NCBI RefSeq assembly: GCF_024978135.1
Contig: NZ_JANTEZ010000002.1
Location: 248,001-312,000 of the forward strand
DNA length: 64,000 nt
From: Herbiconiux gentiana
GTDB lineage: Bacteria; Actinomycetota; Actinomycetes; Actinomycetales; Microbacteriaceae
Reading direction: 5' to 3'
Under the pieces are notes generated by a model. It had not been told where the DNA came from. It saw only the letters and a program-made list of their open reading frames with translations, and made no database searches. Positions 32,227 to 40,394 of the stretch are shown here, piece after piece; position 1 is the stretch's first letter, and each line of letters starts with the position of its first letter. The position numbers were made by a program, and so were the translations under genes.

Positions 32227-33210
32227 TCAGGCTTTGAGGAAGACGTCGTCGAGCGTCACGGTGCGGAGCCCCCGCTCGGCCACGAGGGCCGTCAGCTGCG
32301 GGAAGACGTTCGTGACCGGCAGGTAGTTGAGGTGCCCGATCACGATGTGCTGGGGCAGGAACCACTGGGTCGCGAAGTCCACGACCTGCTGCTCGGTGAT
32401 GAGCCCGGAGTCGGAGAGCGAGCCGTACCAGAGCACCGGGCAGGTGTAGCCGATGCTCGCCGCGAGGGCGTCGGTGCGCGCATCCCGGTAGCCGTAGGGC
32501 GGGCGGTAGTAGGGGCGCGCGTCGACGCCGTAGGTGCTGAGGATGAAGTCGTGGTTCTTCTGCAGCTGCGCGACGACCTGGGAGTCGGAGAGGCTCGTGA
32601 GGTCGACGTGGTCGAAGGTGTGGTTGCCGAGCTGCACCTGGCCCGAGGCGACGAGGGGGCGCAGGAGGTCGGCGTTGGCGGTCCAGCCGTCGTAGCAGCC
32701 GTTGAGGAAGAAGGTCAGGCGGGTTCCGGTGGCGGCCGCGAACTCGGTGTAGAGCCGGATGACGTCGGCGTTCGAGCCGTCGTCGACCGTCCAGGCGAGC
32801 AGGGCGCCGTCGCCCGGGAGGCCGGTGATGGCGCCCGACGGGAGGGGCAGCTTCTGGATGGCAGGTTCGGCGACCGGTTCGGGCGTGGGGGTGGGCGTTG
32901 GGGTGGGCTCGGGCTCGGCGGCGACGGGCTGGGCGGTGGCCGTCGGGGCGGGGGTGGAGGTGGGGGGCGTGCCCGGGGTGCGCGTCGCGGCTCCGGTGGA
33001 CCCGGCGCCGGCCGCGAGCGGCGGCTGGGCGGCACCCGTGAGCGCGACGATGCCCGAGACCCCGGCGACGGCGCCCACCCCGAGCACCCCGAGGAACACG
33101 CGTCGGTCGATGGCGCCGGTCGTCGCCGTCGGGGCCCGGTGCGGGGGGCGGCCGAGCGCATGGCGCGGAGCCGGGGCGCCCCCGCGCCACTGCCCGTGCC
33201 TGCCGGCCAC
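32227..33210 (-). CDS. Polysaccharide deacetylase family protein (exported)
   Basis: The 327-residue protein has an export signal with RRVFLGVLGVGAVAGVSGIV near residues 38-57, a Pro/Thr-rich spacer (EPEPTPTPTPTPEP) and a NodB domain. The domain shows AWTVDDGSNAD (the TFDDG position), GNHTFDHVDL with two metal-binding His, RPPYGYRD and IVIGHLNYL. It would remove acetyl groups from cell-wall or other polysaccharides outside the cell. The GTG at 33210 has GGGAGG six bases upstream. It is convergent with the sugar operon and probably unrelated to it. Confidence 0.85.
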   Translation of the reverse strand: MAGRHGQWRGGAPAPRHALGRPPHRAPTATTGAIDRRVFLGVLGVGAVAGVSGIVALTGAAQPPLAAGAGSTGAATRTPGTPPTSTPAPTATAQPVAAEPEPTPTPTPTPEPVAEPAIQKLPLPSGAITGLPGDGALLAWTVDDGSNADVIRLYTEFAAATGTRLTFFLNGCYDGWTANADLLRPLVASGQVQLGNHTFDHVDLTSLSDSQVVAQLQKNHDFILSTYGVDARPYYRPPYGYRDARTDALAASIGYTCPVLWYGSLSDSGLITEQQVVDFATQWFLPQHIVIGHLNYLPVTNVFPQLTALVAERGLRTVTLDDVFLKA

Positions 33211-33221
33211 CCGCGCCTCCC

Positions 33222-33241
33222 TGATCGACGCCGGTCGATCA
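33222..33241 (-). promoter_or_regulatory. Small hairpin in the deacetylase leader
   Basis: TGATCGAC and GTCGATCA are 8-bp arms around a 4-base loop just upstream of the ribosome site of the deacetylase gene. A -10-like TAGGCT lies further upstream (about 33259-33264), so the hairpin would be in the leader RNA. Confidence 0.4.
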
Positions 33242-33322
33242 GTCGAACGGCACGGTACCGAAGCCTAGAAAGGGCGGGTCGCCGGCCGCTACCACTCGTT
33301 CGGGGTACGGGCGGCTCCGGTC

Positions 33323-34093
33323 TCAGTCTCGCCCGCGCACCGGCAGGCGGCGGCGGCTCCACGAGCCGTCGATGTGCGCCCGCATCGCCCGCTCGGCCGC
33401 ATCGGGAGCGCCGGACGCGATGGCGTCGAGCACGGCGGTGTGCTCGTCGAGGGTCAGCTCGAAGGCGTGCTCGGGGTCGCGGCCGTGGTAGCGACTGCTC
33501 TCCAGCGCGCGGTCGAAGAGCGTGCGGGCGAGGCTCGAGGCGAGCCGCGACTTCGACAGACGCATCACCAGGTGGTGGAAGTCGATGTCGGCCTGCCGGA
33601 ACGCGGGAGCGTCGTCGATGACGTCCTTCATGTGCTGCAGCGACGCCCGCAGCTGCTCGATCGCGTCGGCGTCAGCCACCCGGGCCGCGTCGGCCGCCAT
33701 CGTCGACTCGAGGCCCGAGCGCACGCTGCTCAGCTCGTCGAGGATGCCCAGGGCGTCGTCGTGCTCGATCATCGCGGTCAGCACCACCGGGTCGAGCAGG
33801 TTCCACTCCGAGGTCGGATTGACCTGCGTGCCCCGTCCCTGGGCGACGGTCACCAGGCCCTTCTCCTCGAGCCGCTTGACCGACTCGCGGATGACCGTGC
33901 GGCTCACGCCGAACTGCGCCGTCAGCGGCCCCTCGGGCGGCAGCAGGTCCCCGGGCTTGAGTGCGCCTGTAACGATCACGTCGACGAGCTGCTGCACGAC
34001 GGCCACCCCGAGCCGGGCGGCGGGGGCGCGCACCCCGACGGTGGGCAGCACAGGCGCGACGGCGGTGTCGGCAGCGGCGGAGTCGATGCTCAT
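33323..34093 (-). CDS. FadR/GntR family regulator (FCD domain)
   Basis: The 256-residue protein has a GntR winged helix (LLPPEGPLTAQFGVSRTVIR, then LEEKGLVTVAQGRGTQV) and an all-helical FCD ligand domain with metal-binding residues in DIDFHHLVMRLSKS and DEHTAVLDAIASG. It is divergent from the enolase-family gene. FCD regulators often bind sugar acids. It likely controls the enolase gene and perhaps the sugar transporter. The ATG follows TAGAAT-N6. Confidence 0.87.
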   Translation of the reverse strand: MSIDSAAADTAVAPVLPTVGVRAPAARLGVAVVQQLVDVIVTGALKPGDLLPPEGPLTAQFGVSRTVIRESVKRLEEKGLVTVAQGRGTQVNPTSEWNLLDPVVLTAMIEHDDALGILDELSSVRSGLESTMAADAARVADADAIEQLRASLQHMKDVIDDAPAFRQADIDFHHLVMRLSKSRLASSLARTLFDRALESSRYHGRDPEHAFELTLDEHTAVLDAIASGAPDAAERAMRAHIDGSWSRRRLPVRGRD

Positions 34094-34099
34094 GCCCCG

Positions 34100-34105
34100 A
34101 TTCTA
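34100..34105 (-). promoter_or_regulatory. -10 box of the FadR/GntR gene, leaderless type
   Basis: TAGAAT on the minus strand ends six bases before the ATG at 34093. Confidence 0.5.
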
Positions 34106-34131
34106 GGTGCGAGCATCCGCCACTCGTCATA

Positions 34132-34168
34132 CGTCTGTCGGGTTGCCCTTTGCGTCTGTCGGGTTGCC
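34132..34168. repeat. 16-bp direct repeat, 21-bp period, in a divergent promoter region
   Basis: CGTCTGTCGGGTTGCC occurs at 34132-34147 and again at 34153-34168, identical. The 21-base offset is two helical turns, so a regulator could bind both on one DNA face. Confidence 0.6.
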
Positions 34169-34179
34169 TCTCGGCAAAA

Positions 34180-34194
34180 CATATGATGTATGCT
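34180..34194 (+). promoter_or_regulatory. Candidate GntR operator over the -10 box of the enolase gene
   Basis: CATATGATGTATG (34180-34192) has CATA/TATG arms and shares TGATGTATG with the sugar ABC promoter. TATGCT at 34189-34194 is the probable -10 box. Confidence 0.5.
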
Positions 34195-34250
34195 GTTCAC
34201 ACGCTCTCGCAGGAGGCGTCGTGCGGTTCACCGGAGAAAAGCAGGACACG

Positions 34251-35390
34251 ATGAGAATCACAGGCTTCACGAGTCTGACCACCGTGCACGACTGGGGCCG
34301 CCCCGTCGGTGACGTCAACGGCGTGGTGGCCGGTGGCGTCACCGAGGTGCCCCTGCTGCTGCTCCACACCGACGGCGGCCTCACCGGCATCGGCCTCGGG
34401 GCGCACACCGACATCGCGCGCGTCTTCCCGGCGATCGAGAACGAAGACCCTCGGGCGGTCGTCGCCCTCTACGACCGGATGCTCGCCCACGTCTTCAAGA
34501 CGGGCCATGCCGGCGCCACCTTCGGCACGATCGGCGCTGTCGACATGGCCCTGTGGGACCTCAAAGCGAAGATGGCGGGCGAGCCGCTCTGGCGCACGCT
34601 CGGCGCTCGCGACCGCTTCGTGCCGGGATACGCGTCCGGCCTGGACATCGCGCTCGGCGACGACGAGCTCGTCGCCCTGTACTCCCGCTACGCCGACCGG
34701 GGCTTCGCCAGCGCGAAACTCAAGGGCGGGCGCGACAGCGACACCGACGTGGCGCGTCTGCGGGCCGTCGCCGACACGCTGCGCCGCAACTCCCCCCGCC
34801 CCGCGCTGATGCTCGACGCGAACGAGTCGTGGAACGTCAAGCAGGCCGTGCGCTACATCGCCGAGGTCGAGGCGCAGGTTCCGCTGACCTGGATCGAGGA
34901 GCCGGTGCGCCGCTGGGACGCCGCCGGCAACGCCGCCGTGAGCCGCGCCGTCAAGGCCGCGGTCGCGACCGGCGAGAACCTCGTGGGCCTGGAGCAGTAC
35001 GGGCCGCTGCTCGACGCACGCGGCGTCGACGTGGTGCAGGCCGGGATGGTCTGGGGCATCACGCACTTCCTGCGGGTCGCGGCGATCGCCCATGCGCGGG
35101 ACCTTCCAGTGAGCCCGGTGGCGTACAACGCGAACCCGATCGCGCACGCCGCGGCCGCTGTGCCGAACCACTTCACAACCGAAGTGCAAGACCTCGGGAT
35201 GCCCGTCGGGCTGACGGTCGATCAGACGATCGACGACGGGGGGATCCGACTCGGGGACGAGCCTGGGCTGGGGATCACGCTCGACGAGGCGGCCATCGCG
35301 GCGATCGGCGGGGTGGAGGGGTGGCGCATTCCGGCCGGGCCCCACGTGCGGCCGGCACGGGCGGGACTGCGTCTCGTCCCGGAGGCCTGA
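34251..35390 (+). CDS. Mandelate racemase/muconate lactonizing enzyme family protein
   Basis: The 379-residue protein is an enolase-superfamily member. It has FGTIGAVDMALWDLKAKMAG near residue 88, SAKLKGG near 157 (KxK), metal ligands in MLDANESW near 188, WIEEPV near 215 and TGENLVG near 241. These abstract a proton alpha to a carboxylate, so the substrate is probably a sugar acid or similar. Whether it dehydrates or epimerises is not decided. ATG 34251 gives a canonical start with AGGA upstream; a GTG at 34221 has a perfect AGGAGG and would add ten residues. Confidence 0.82.
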   Translation: MRITGFTSLTTVHDWGRPVGDVNGVVAGGVTEVPLLLLHTDGGLTGIGLGAHTDIARVFPAIENEDPRAVVALYDRMLAHVFKTGHAGATFGTIGAVDMALWDLKAKMAGEPLWRTLGARDRFVPGYASGLDIALGDDELVALYSRYADRGFASAKLKGGRDSDTDVARLRAVADTLRRNSPRPALMLDANESWNVKQAVRYIAEVEAQVPLTWIEEPVRRWDAAGNAAVSRAVKAAVATGENLVGLEQYGPLLDARGVDVVQAGMVWGITHFLRVAAIAHARDLPVSPVAYNANPIAHAAAAVPNHFTTEVQDLGMPVGLTVDQTIDDGGIRLGDEPGLGITLDEAAIAAIGGVEGWRIPAGPHVRPARAGLRLVPEA

Positions 35391-35427
35391 GAGCCAGAAG
35401 ATACGAGCATTCATCAGGCGTTTCTGA

Positions 35428-35433
35428 TAGAAT
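35428..35433 (+). promoter_or_regulatory. -10 box of the DUF222/HNH gene, leaderless type
   Basis: TAGAAT ends six bases before the ATG at 35440. Confidence 0.5.
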
Positions 35434-35439
35434 CTCAGT

Positions 35440-36753
35440 ATGCTTCCCGCCGATCTCCCCACCGTGAGCGACGTCGCGTTGCTCGAGGAGATCGCGGCTA
35501 GCGAGGCCCAGTTGCGGGTGGTCCAGGCGTGGGTGATCCGGCTTGCCGGCGAGGCGGGGGTGCGGTCGCGGCCCGAGCTCGGTGACGAGGGGCTGAGCCG
35601 GTCGCAGAACTTCACCTCGCCGGTCGCGCTGCTCGCGAACGTCACCGGCGCATCGGCGAAAGAGTGCAAGGCCCGGCTCGAATTGGGGAAGCGGCTGCGG
35701 GGCGAAGTGCTGCTCGGTGGCGGCGAGGGGCCGGCGCCGTTCCCCCTGGTCTCTGAGGCGCTCGACTCGGGCGACCTGCCCATCGAGGCGGCCACCACGA
35801 TCGTCAAGCGCTGCACCGAACTCGCCGACCGCGGATGCGCGCCCGACGTCGTCGCCGGCGCCGAAGAGACCCTGGTCGACAAGACCCTCTCCTGCCACTT
35901 CTCGGCCGATGAGACCGCGAGAATGGCGATCCACCTCCGGGACGTGCTCGACCCCGACGGCGCCGAACCTCGGGACGAGGTGCACCAGCAACTCCGCTTC
36001 CTCACCATCGGTCAATCGCCGGACGGGATGATCCGCGGGAAGTTCGCCCTCATGCCCGAGCAGGGCGGCATCTGGATGTCGAGCCTGCAAGCGATGCAGA
36101 GCCCCCGCGTGAGCGGCCCGCGCTTCATGGAGGAGGGCGACTACGTCACCGCCGACGATCGCACCTCGGCGCAGAAGAACGCCGACACCATCACCGAACT
36201 CATCGCCCGCGCGGCCGGAGCCGAGGACATGCCCCGGATCAACGGGGCCACCACCACCCTGAACGTGCACGTGACGCTCGCCGATCTCGAGGCCGGGCGC
36301 GGGGTCGGATACATCGACGGGCTCGACGAACCCGTCCCCGCATCGACCGTGGCGCAGCTGCGGTGCAGCTCACCCATGGCAGTGACGCTGTTCGGTGACC
36401 GGGGCGAGGTGCTGTTCCACGGCAAGACGAAGCGGCTGTTCACCGCAGCGCAGAACCGGGCACTCGCCGCCAGGGACGGCGGATGCGTGTGGCCCAACTG
36501 CGACCGCCCGCCCTCGTACTGCGAGACGCACCACGTCGACGAATGGGTTTCGGATGATCATCCGCCGGGGAGGACCGATATCGACAACGGGGTTCTGCTG
36601 TGCCATTTCCACCACTCCCACCTGCACAAAGCGGACTGGAAACTGGTCATGCAGGGCGGAGTACCGCATCTGATCCCACCCCGGTGGAATGACCCCGAAC
36701 AGGCCCCCATCCCGACCACACGCCGACGCACCATCACGCGCCCGGCTGCGTGA
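35440..36753 (+). CDS. DUF222 and HNH endonuclease domain protein
   Basis: The 437-residue protein has an N-terminal helical DUF222 region (LRVVQAWVIRLAGEAGV; NVTGASAKECKARLELG) and a C-terminal HNH nuclease with GCVWPNCDRPPSYCETHHVD near residue 350 and DNGVLLCHFHHSHLHKADW near 385. Such genes are widespread and often multi-copy in Microbacteriaceae; their role is unknown. Some are thought to be mobile, but no partner or repeat like those of an intein is visible. A long inverted repeat follows the gene. Confidence 0.88.
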   Translation: MLPADLPTVSDVALLEEIAASEAQLRVVQAWVIRLAGEAGVRSRPELGDEGLSRSQNFTSPVALLANVTGASAKECKARLELGKRLRGEVLLGGGEGPAPFPLVSEALDSGDLPIEAATTIVKRCTELADRGCAPDVVAGAEETLVDKTLSCHFSADETARMAIHLRDVLDPDGAEPRDEVHQQLRFLTIGQSPDGMIRGKFALMPEQGGIWMSSLQAMQSPRVSGPRFMEEGDYVTADDRTSAQKNADTITELIARAAGAEDMPRINGATTTLNVHVTLADLEAGRGVGYIDGLDEPVPASTVAQLRCSSPMAVTLFGDRGEVLFHGKTKRLFTAAQNRALAARDGGCVWPNCDRPPSYCETHHVDEWVSDDHPPGRTDIDNGVLLCHFHHSHLHKADWKLVMQGGVPHLIPPRWNDPEQAPIPTTRRRTITRPAA

Positions 36754-36788
36754 CAACGCGCCCACCTACACAACCCGGCCACGGCAAC

Positions 36789-36881
36789 CGAGGGCAAGCG
36801 CGAAGCGCGCGGCAGCCCCTCAAGGCGGGACGATAGGCGCCGGCCGCCGACGGGCTGCCGCGCGCTCCGCGCTTGCCCTCG
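36789..36881. repeat. 30-bp inverted repeat with 33-base loop
   Basis: The arms 36789-36818 and 36852-36881 match at 29 of 30 positions. Each arm also holds a smaller palindrome (GCGCGAAGCGCG). It lies between the convergent DUF222/HNH and DMT genes. It may be a terminator or a REP/MITE-like element. The rest of 36754-36979 shows no gene. Confidence 0.82.
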
Positions 36882-36979
36882 ATGATCATGGCTGGGTCAT
36901 CGAGGCTCCGCATTGCGCGGGGGCGGAAGAGGTCCGTCGGTTGGAGAACGCGGTCGGTTCGGACCCCCGCGTGATGCTG

Positions 36980-37942
36980 CTAGAGCCGCGGGCGCGAGGG
37001 GAGCGAGACGATCAGGACGGCGGCGATGACGAGGGCCGCGGCGATCGGGGTGGTCCAGTCGACGCCGTGGCCGGCGCCCGGGGCGATCAGGTCGATGGCG
37101 ATGGAGCCGAGGAGCTGGCCCGAGATGGAGCACAGGCCGAGCAGCAGGACGCCGGTGCTGCGCACGGCGGTCGCCAGTCCGAAGATGAAGGTGACACCGA
37201 GCGGTCCGCCGAGGTAGAGCCACCATTCGGGCGGGAAGGAGGTCGGCAGCCCGCCGACCATCAGCGCGTGCACGAGAGCGATCACCACGAGCAGCGCGGT
37301 GCCGGCGATGAAGTTGAACAGCGTCGAGCTCACGGCCGAGCCGGCCGCAGCGGCCACCCGACCGTTCGCCGCCTGCTGCACCGCCTGGGCGATACCCGCG
37401 GCGAAGGGCAGGAGCAGCAGCCAGAACGGGATGGCCGGATCGATGTGCGCGGCGACCGACCACACGACAACCCCGAACGCGATGCCCGCACCGAGCACGC
37501 GGCGGAGGGTGAGGTAGCGTCGGCCGCCCGGTCCGATGCCGACCCGGTCGACGACGAGGCCGCTCACGGTCTGGCCGCCGATGAAGGCGACGGTGAACAG
37601 CGAGACACCCACCAGGGCGGACGCCAGGCCCTGCGTCAGCACGAAGATGCCGCCCCCGACGCCGGCGAAGAGCATCCAGAACGGAAGCCGGCCGCCGCGC
37701 ACCTCGCCGACCGCGCGACGCGCGCCCACCCGGGCCGACGGCATCACGGCCACGATCGCCAGCACGATGAGCAGGCCGACCCCGAAGCTGATCGCCGCGC
37801 CGGAGTACGGGTCGCCGAGGCGGCGGCCGAACTCGCCGTTGATGCGCGACTGGGTCGCCATCAGCACCCCGCACACGACGGCGACGCCGACCGCCACCCC
37901 GAGGGGCAGACGGCCGGCGTGCGGCGGTGGGGCGAGGGTCAC
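36980..37942 (-). CDS. DMT family transporter (YdcZ/DUF606)
   Basis: The 320-residue protein has ten membrane spans in two similar halves, each with the DUF606 pattern (MATQSRINGEFGRRLGDPYS near 29; VQQAANGRVAAAAGSAVSST near 192). YdcZ-type transporters have no established substrate. The GTG at 37942 is seven bases from the helicase stop, so the two genes are co-transcribed. Confidence 0.82.
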   Translation of the reverse strand: MTLAPPPHAGRLPLGVAVGVAVVCGVLMATQSRINGEFGRRLGDPYSGAAISFGVGLLIVLAIVAVMPSARVGARRAVGEVRGGRLPFWMLFAGVGGGIFVLTQGLASALVGVSLFTVAFIGGQTVSGLVVDRVGIGPGGRRYLTLRRVLGAGIAFGVVVWSVAAHIDPAIPFWLLLLPFAAGIAQAVQQAANGRVAAAAGSAVSSTLFNFIAGTALLVVIALVHALMVGGLPTSFPPEWWLYLGGPLGVTFIFGLATAVRSTGVLLLGLCSISGQLLGSIAIDLIAPGAGHGVDWTTPIAAALVIAAVLIVSLPSRPRL

Positions 37943-37949
37943 GCGGCGA

Positions 37950-40130
37950 CTAGCGGGGCGCGACCGGGGTGTCGGCGGCGAGCTCGCCGAGCAGGGCGTC
38001 GCCGGGGAAGGCGTCGACCATCTCGGCCTCGATCTCGGCGCGGTCGAGAAGCTCGTCCATGCGGCGGCGACGGGCGCGCGGGATCAGGGTGACCACGGTG
38101 CCCTTCTTGCCGGCGCGGCCGGTGCGGCCGGCGCGGTGCAGGTACGTCTTGTACTCGTCGGGCGCGTCGGCCTGGATGACCAGGTCGATGTCGTCGACGT
38201 GGATGCCGCGGGCCGCCACGTCGGTCGCCACGAGCACGTTGACCCGCCCGCTGGTGAGCTGCTGCAGGTTGCGCGTGCGGCGCGACTGGTTGAGGTCGCC
38301 GTGGAGGCTCGTGGCGGGGAAGCCGGCGTCCTCAAGCTGCTCGGCGAGCATCTCGGCGTAGGCACGGGTGCGCGAGAAGATCAGCGTCTTGCCCTCGCGG
38401 TCGGCCAGCTGACGGATGATCTCGCTCTTGTCGCGGCTCTCGACGACGAGCACGCGGTGATCGATGGTGCTCGACGCCTGGTCCTCGCCGGCGACCTCGT
38501 GCACGCTCGGGTTCACGAGGAACTCCTCGACCAGGGTGGCGACACCCTTGTCGAGGGTGGCGGAGAAGAGCAGCTTCTGGCCGCCGTCCTTGGTGTGACG
38601 CAGGATGCGCTGCACGGGCTCGAGGAAGCCCAGGTCGCACATGTGGTCGGCCTCGTCGAGCACGGTGATCGTGACCTCGCTGAGGTCGAGTCGACGCTGC
38701 TCGATCAGGTCCTCGATGCGGCCGGGGGTGCCGATGATGATGTCGACGCCGCGCTGCAGCGCACCCACCTGGCGCGCCTGGGGCACACCGCCGTAGATCT
38801 GGGTGGTGAAGAGGCCGACGGCGCGGGCGATGGGCTGCACGGTGCGGTCGATCTGCAGGGCCAGCTCGCGGGTGGGGGCCAGGATGAGCGCCCGGGGCTT
38901 GCGGCCCGGCTTGCGGTTCGCGCCGCCGCCGTTCTCCATCAGGCGCTCGACGAGCGGGGCGCCGAAGGCGATGGTCTTGCCGGAGCCGGTGCGGCCTCGG
39001 CCGAGCACGTCGCGACCCTCGAGCACCACGGGGATGGTGGCCGCCTGGATCGGGAACGGGCTCTCGGCGCCGAGCTCCTTGAGCACGCGGGTGATGTTGC
39101 CACCGATGCCGAGGTCGGCGAAGGTCACGCCGTCGACGTCTCCGGCGAGGGTGGCCTGCGCCTCGAGGCGCTCGAGCACGACGTCGTCGACCTGGTTGAA
39201 GGCCGGCTTGGTGTCGCGGTTCGGGTAGAAGTCGCTGCCGCGCTCATTGCTACGGGCGGGGCGGGTGTCGCGGTCGAAGGACCGCTTCGGGCGGTCGTCG
39301 AAGCTGCGCGCCGGGCGCTCGTTGTACGCGGGGCGCTCGGTGCGGGCCGGACGGTCATCGCGGTCGAACGAGCGCTTGGGGCGATCGTCGAAGCTCCGGG
39401 CCGGGCGGTCGTTGTACGCGGGGCGCTCGGTGCGGGCCGGGCGGTCGTTGTACGCGGGGCGCTCGGTGCGCGCCGGGCGGTCGTCGCGGTCGAACGAGCG
39501 CTTGGGACGGTCGTCGAAGCTGCGCGCCGGGCGCTCGGTGCGGTCGAAGGAACGCTTCGGGCGCTCTTCCCACGTCCGCTTCGGAGCGTCCTCGCGGGCC
39601 TTGACGGCCTCGGCACGGCGCTCCTCGTTGCGGGCGTCGTTCCACTTCTGGCGGTCAGTGCGCTGCGGCACGCGACGCTCGTCACGGTCGTAGGAGGGGC
39701 GCTCCTCGCGGTTGTACGCCGGGCGCTCGTCGCGACCGTACGAGGGGCGCTCGCTGCGGCCGGTTCCGGTGCCGGACTTGTTGAAGCCGTTCTCGCGGCT
39801 CGGGCGCTGGTTGCCACCGCGCTCAGGACGGTCACCGTACGAAGGACGCTCGGACCGCTCACCGCGTTTGTGTCCACCGCGCTCAGGGCGGTCGCCGTAA
39901 GCGGGGCGGTCGCCGTAAGCGGGGCGCTCCCCGCGCGAGCTCGGGGCGGCGCCGCGGGCGCTGCGGTCGTCGGCGTTCCAGCGCTGCTTGCGCGGCGCCG
40001 TCTCGTCGGCGGCCTTAAAGCCGCGGTGACCGGGGCTGCGGCTGCCGGCCTTGGGGCCACCCTTGCCGGGCGTGCGGGGCTCGTAGTTCTTGGCGGGCTT
40101 GAAGCCGCCGGACTTGTTGGATTTGGGCAT
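37950..40130 (-). CDS. DEAD-box RNA helicase with long repetitive N-terminal extension
   Basis: The 726-residue protein has an N-terminal ~340-residue extension built from RPxYGDRPERGG and RPARSFDDRPKRSFDRDDRP repeats. The helicase core starts near 350 with FPIQAATIP (Q motif), GRTGSGKT (I), APTREL (Ia), GTPGR (Ib), DEAD (II), SAT (III), and ends with ATDVAARGIHVDD and HRAGRTGRAG (V and VI). It unwinds RNA during ribosome assembly or RNA decay. Unlike usual DeaD/RhlE proteins, the Arg-rich low-complexity part is at the N-terminus. Codon 1 is the ATG at 40130 with AGGAAG nearby. A promoter lies about 200 nt upstream. Confidence 0.92.
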   Translation of the reverse strand: MPKSNKSGGFKPAKNYEPRTPGKGGPKAGSRSPGHRGFKAADETAPRKQRWNADDRSARGAAPSSRGERPAYGDRPAYGDRPERGGHKRGERSERPSYGDRPERGGNQRPSRENGFNKSGTGTGRSERPSYGRDERPAYNREERPSYDRDERRVPQRTDRQKWNDARNEERRAEAVKAREDAPKRTWEERPKRSFDRTERPARSFDDRPKRSFDRDDRPARTERPAYNDRPARTERPAYNDRPARSFDDRPKRSFDRDDRPARTERPAYNERPARSFDDRPKRSFDRDTRPARSNERGSDFYPNRDTKPAFNQVDDVVLERLEAQATLAGDVDGVTFADLGIGGNITRVLKELGAESPFPIQAATIPVVLEGRDVLGRGRTGSGKTIAFGAPLVERLMENGGGANRKPGRKPRALILAPTRELALQIDRTVQPIARAVGLFTTQIYGGVPQARQVGALQRGVDIIIGTPGRIEDLIEQRRLDLSEVTITVLDEADHMCDLGFLEPVQRILRHTKDGGQKLLFSATLDKGVATLVEEFLVNPSVHEVAGEDQASSTIDHRVLVVESRDKSEIIRQLADREGKTLIFSRTRAYAEMLAEQLEDAGFPATSLHGDLNQSRRTRNLQQLTSGRVNVLVATDVAARGIHVDDIDLVIQADAPDEYKTYLHRAGRTGRAGKKGTVVTLIPRARRRRMDELLDRAEIEAEMVDAFPGDALLGELAADTPVAPR
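39240..39960. repeat. Degenerate tandem repeats in the helicase N-terminal coding region
   Basis: Units encoding RPAYNDRPARTE, SFDDRPKRSFDRDD and RPAYGD/RPERGG recur many times. The longest near-identical blocks lie around 39300-39540. They would give an RNA-binding or phase-separating Arg-rich tail. Confidence 0.75.
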
Positions 40131-40336
40131 GATTCTTCCTGGGTTATCTCGAAATGCGCACACCTCAACACCGAACGTGTTGGCAGTGCTAACTAGATCC
40201 CCGGGAGTAGCGGGGGCCGTGTCGTACGCGACATTCACCAGTGACCAGCGCATCCATGCACTGACTGGGAAACCGGCCCACCAGACTTACAAACCCAACC
40301 GCGGAAAATCCCACGGTGTCCAGAGCCGACCAACCG
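40131..40336 (-). promoter_or_regulatory. ~200-nt 5' leader of the DEAD-box helicase mRNA
   Basis: The region between the promoter and the ATG has no gene on this strand. It contains CAACAC-GTTCG-GTGTTG (plus 40165-40181), a 6-bp hairpin, and the ribosome site AGGAAG. Cold-shock RNA helicase genes in other bacteria also have long leaders. No known riboswitch is recognised. Confidence 0.55.
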
Positions 40337-40365
40337 ACACTACACGATCGGCCGACCCCTGTCGA
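40337..40365 (-). promoter_or_regulatory. Promoter of the DEAD-box helicase gene
   Basis: On the minus strand TCGACA (40360-40365) and TAGTGT (40337-40342) are 17 bases apart, a near-consensus -35/-10 pair. Confidence 0.65.
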
Positions 40366-40394
40366 GCGCCGAAAGCGACCGACGCCCGACCGCC

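Noticed and set aside
32227-33210. Polysaccharide deacetylase as part of the sugar operon
   Set aside because: It is on the opposite strand with its own leader and ribosome site.
35440-36753. DUF222/HNH gene as part of an intron or inserted mobile element
   Set aside because: No intron fold, transposase or target duplication was seen; base composition equals its neighbours.
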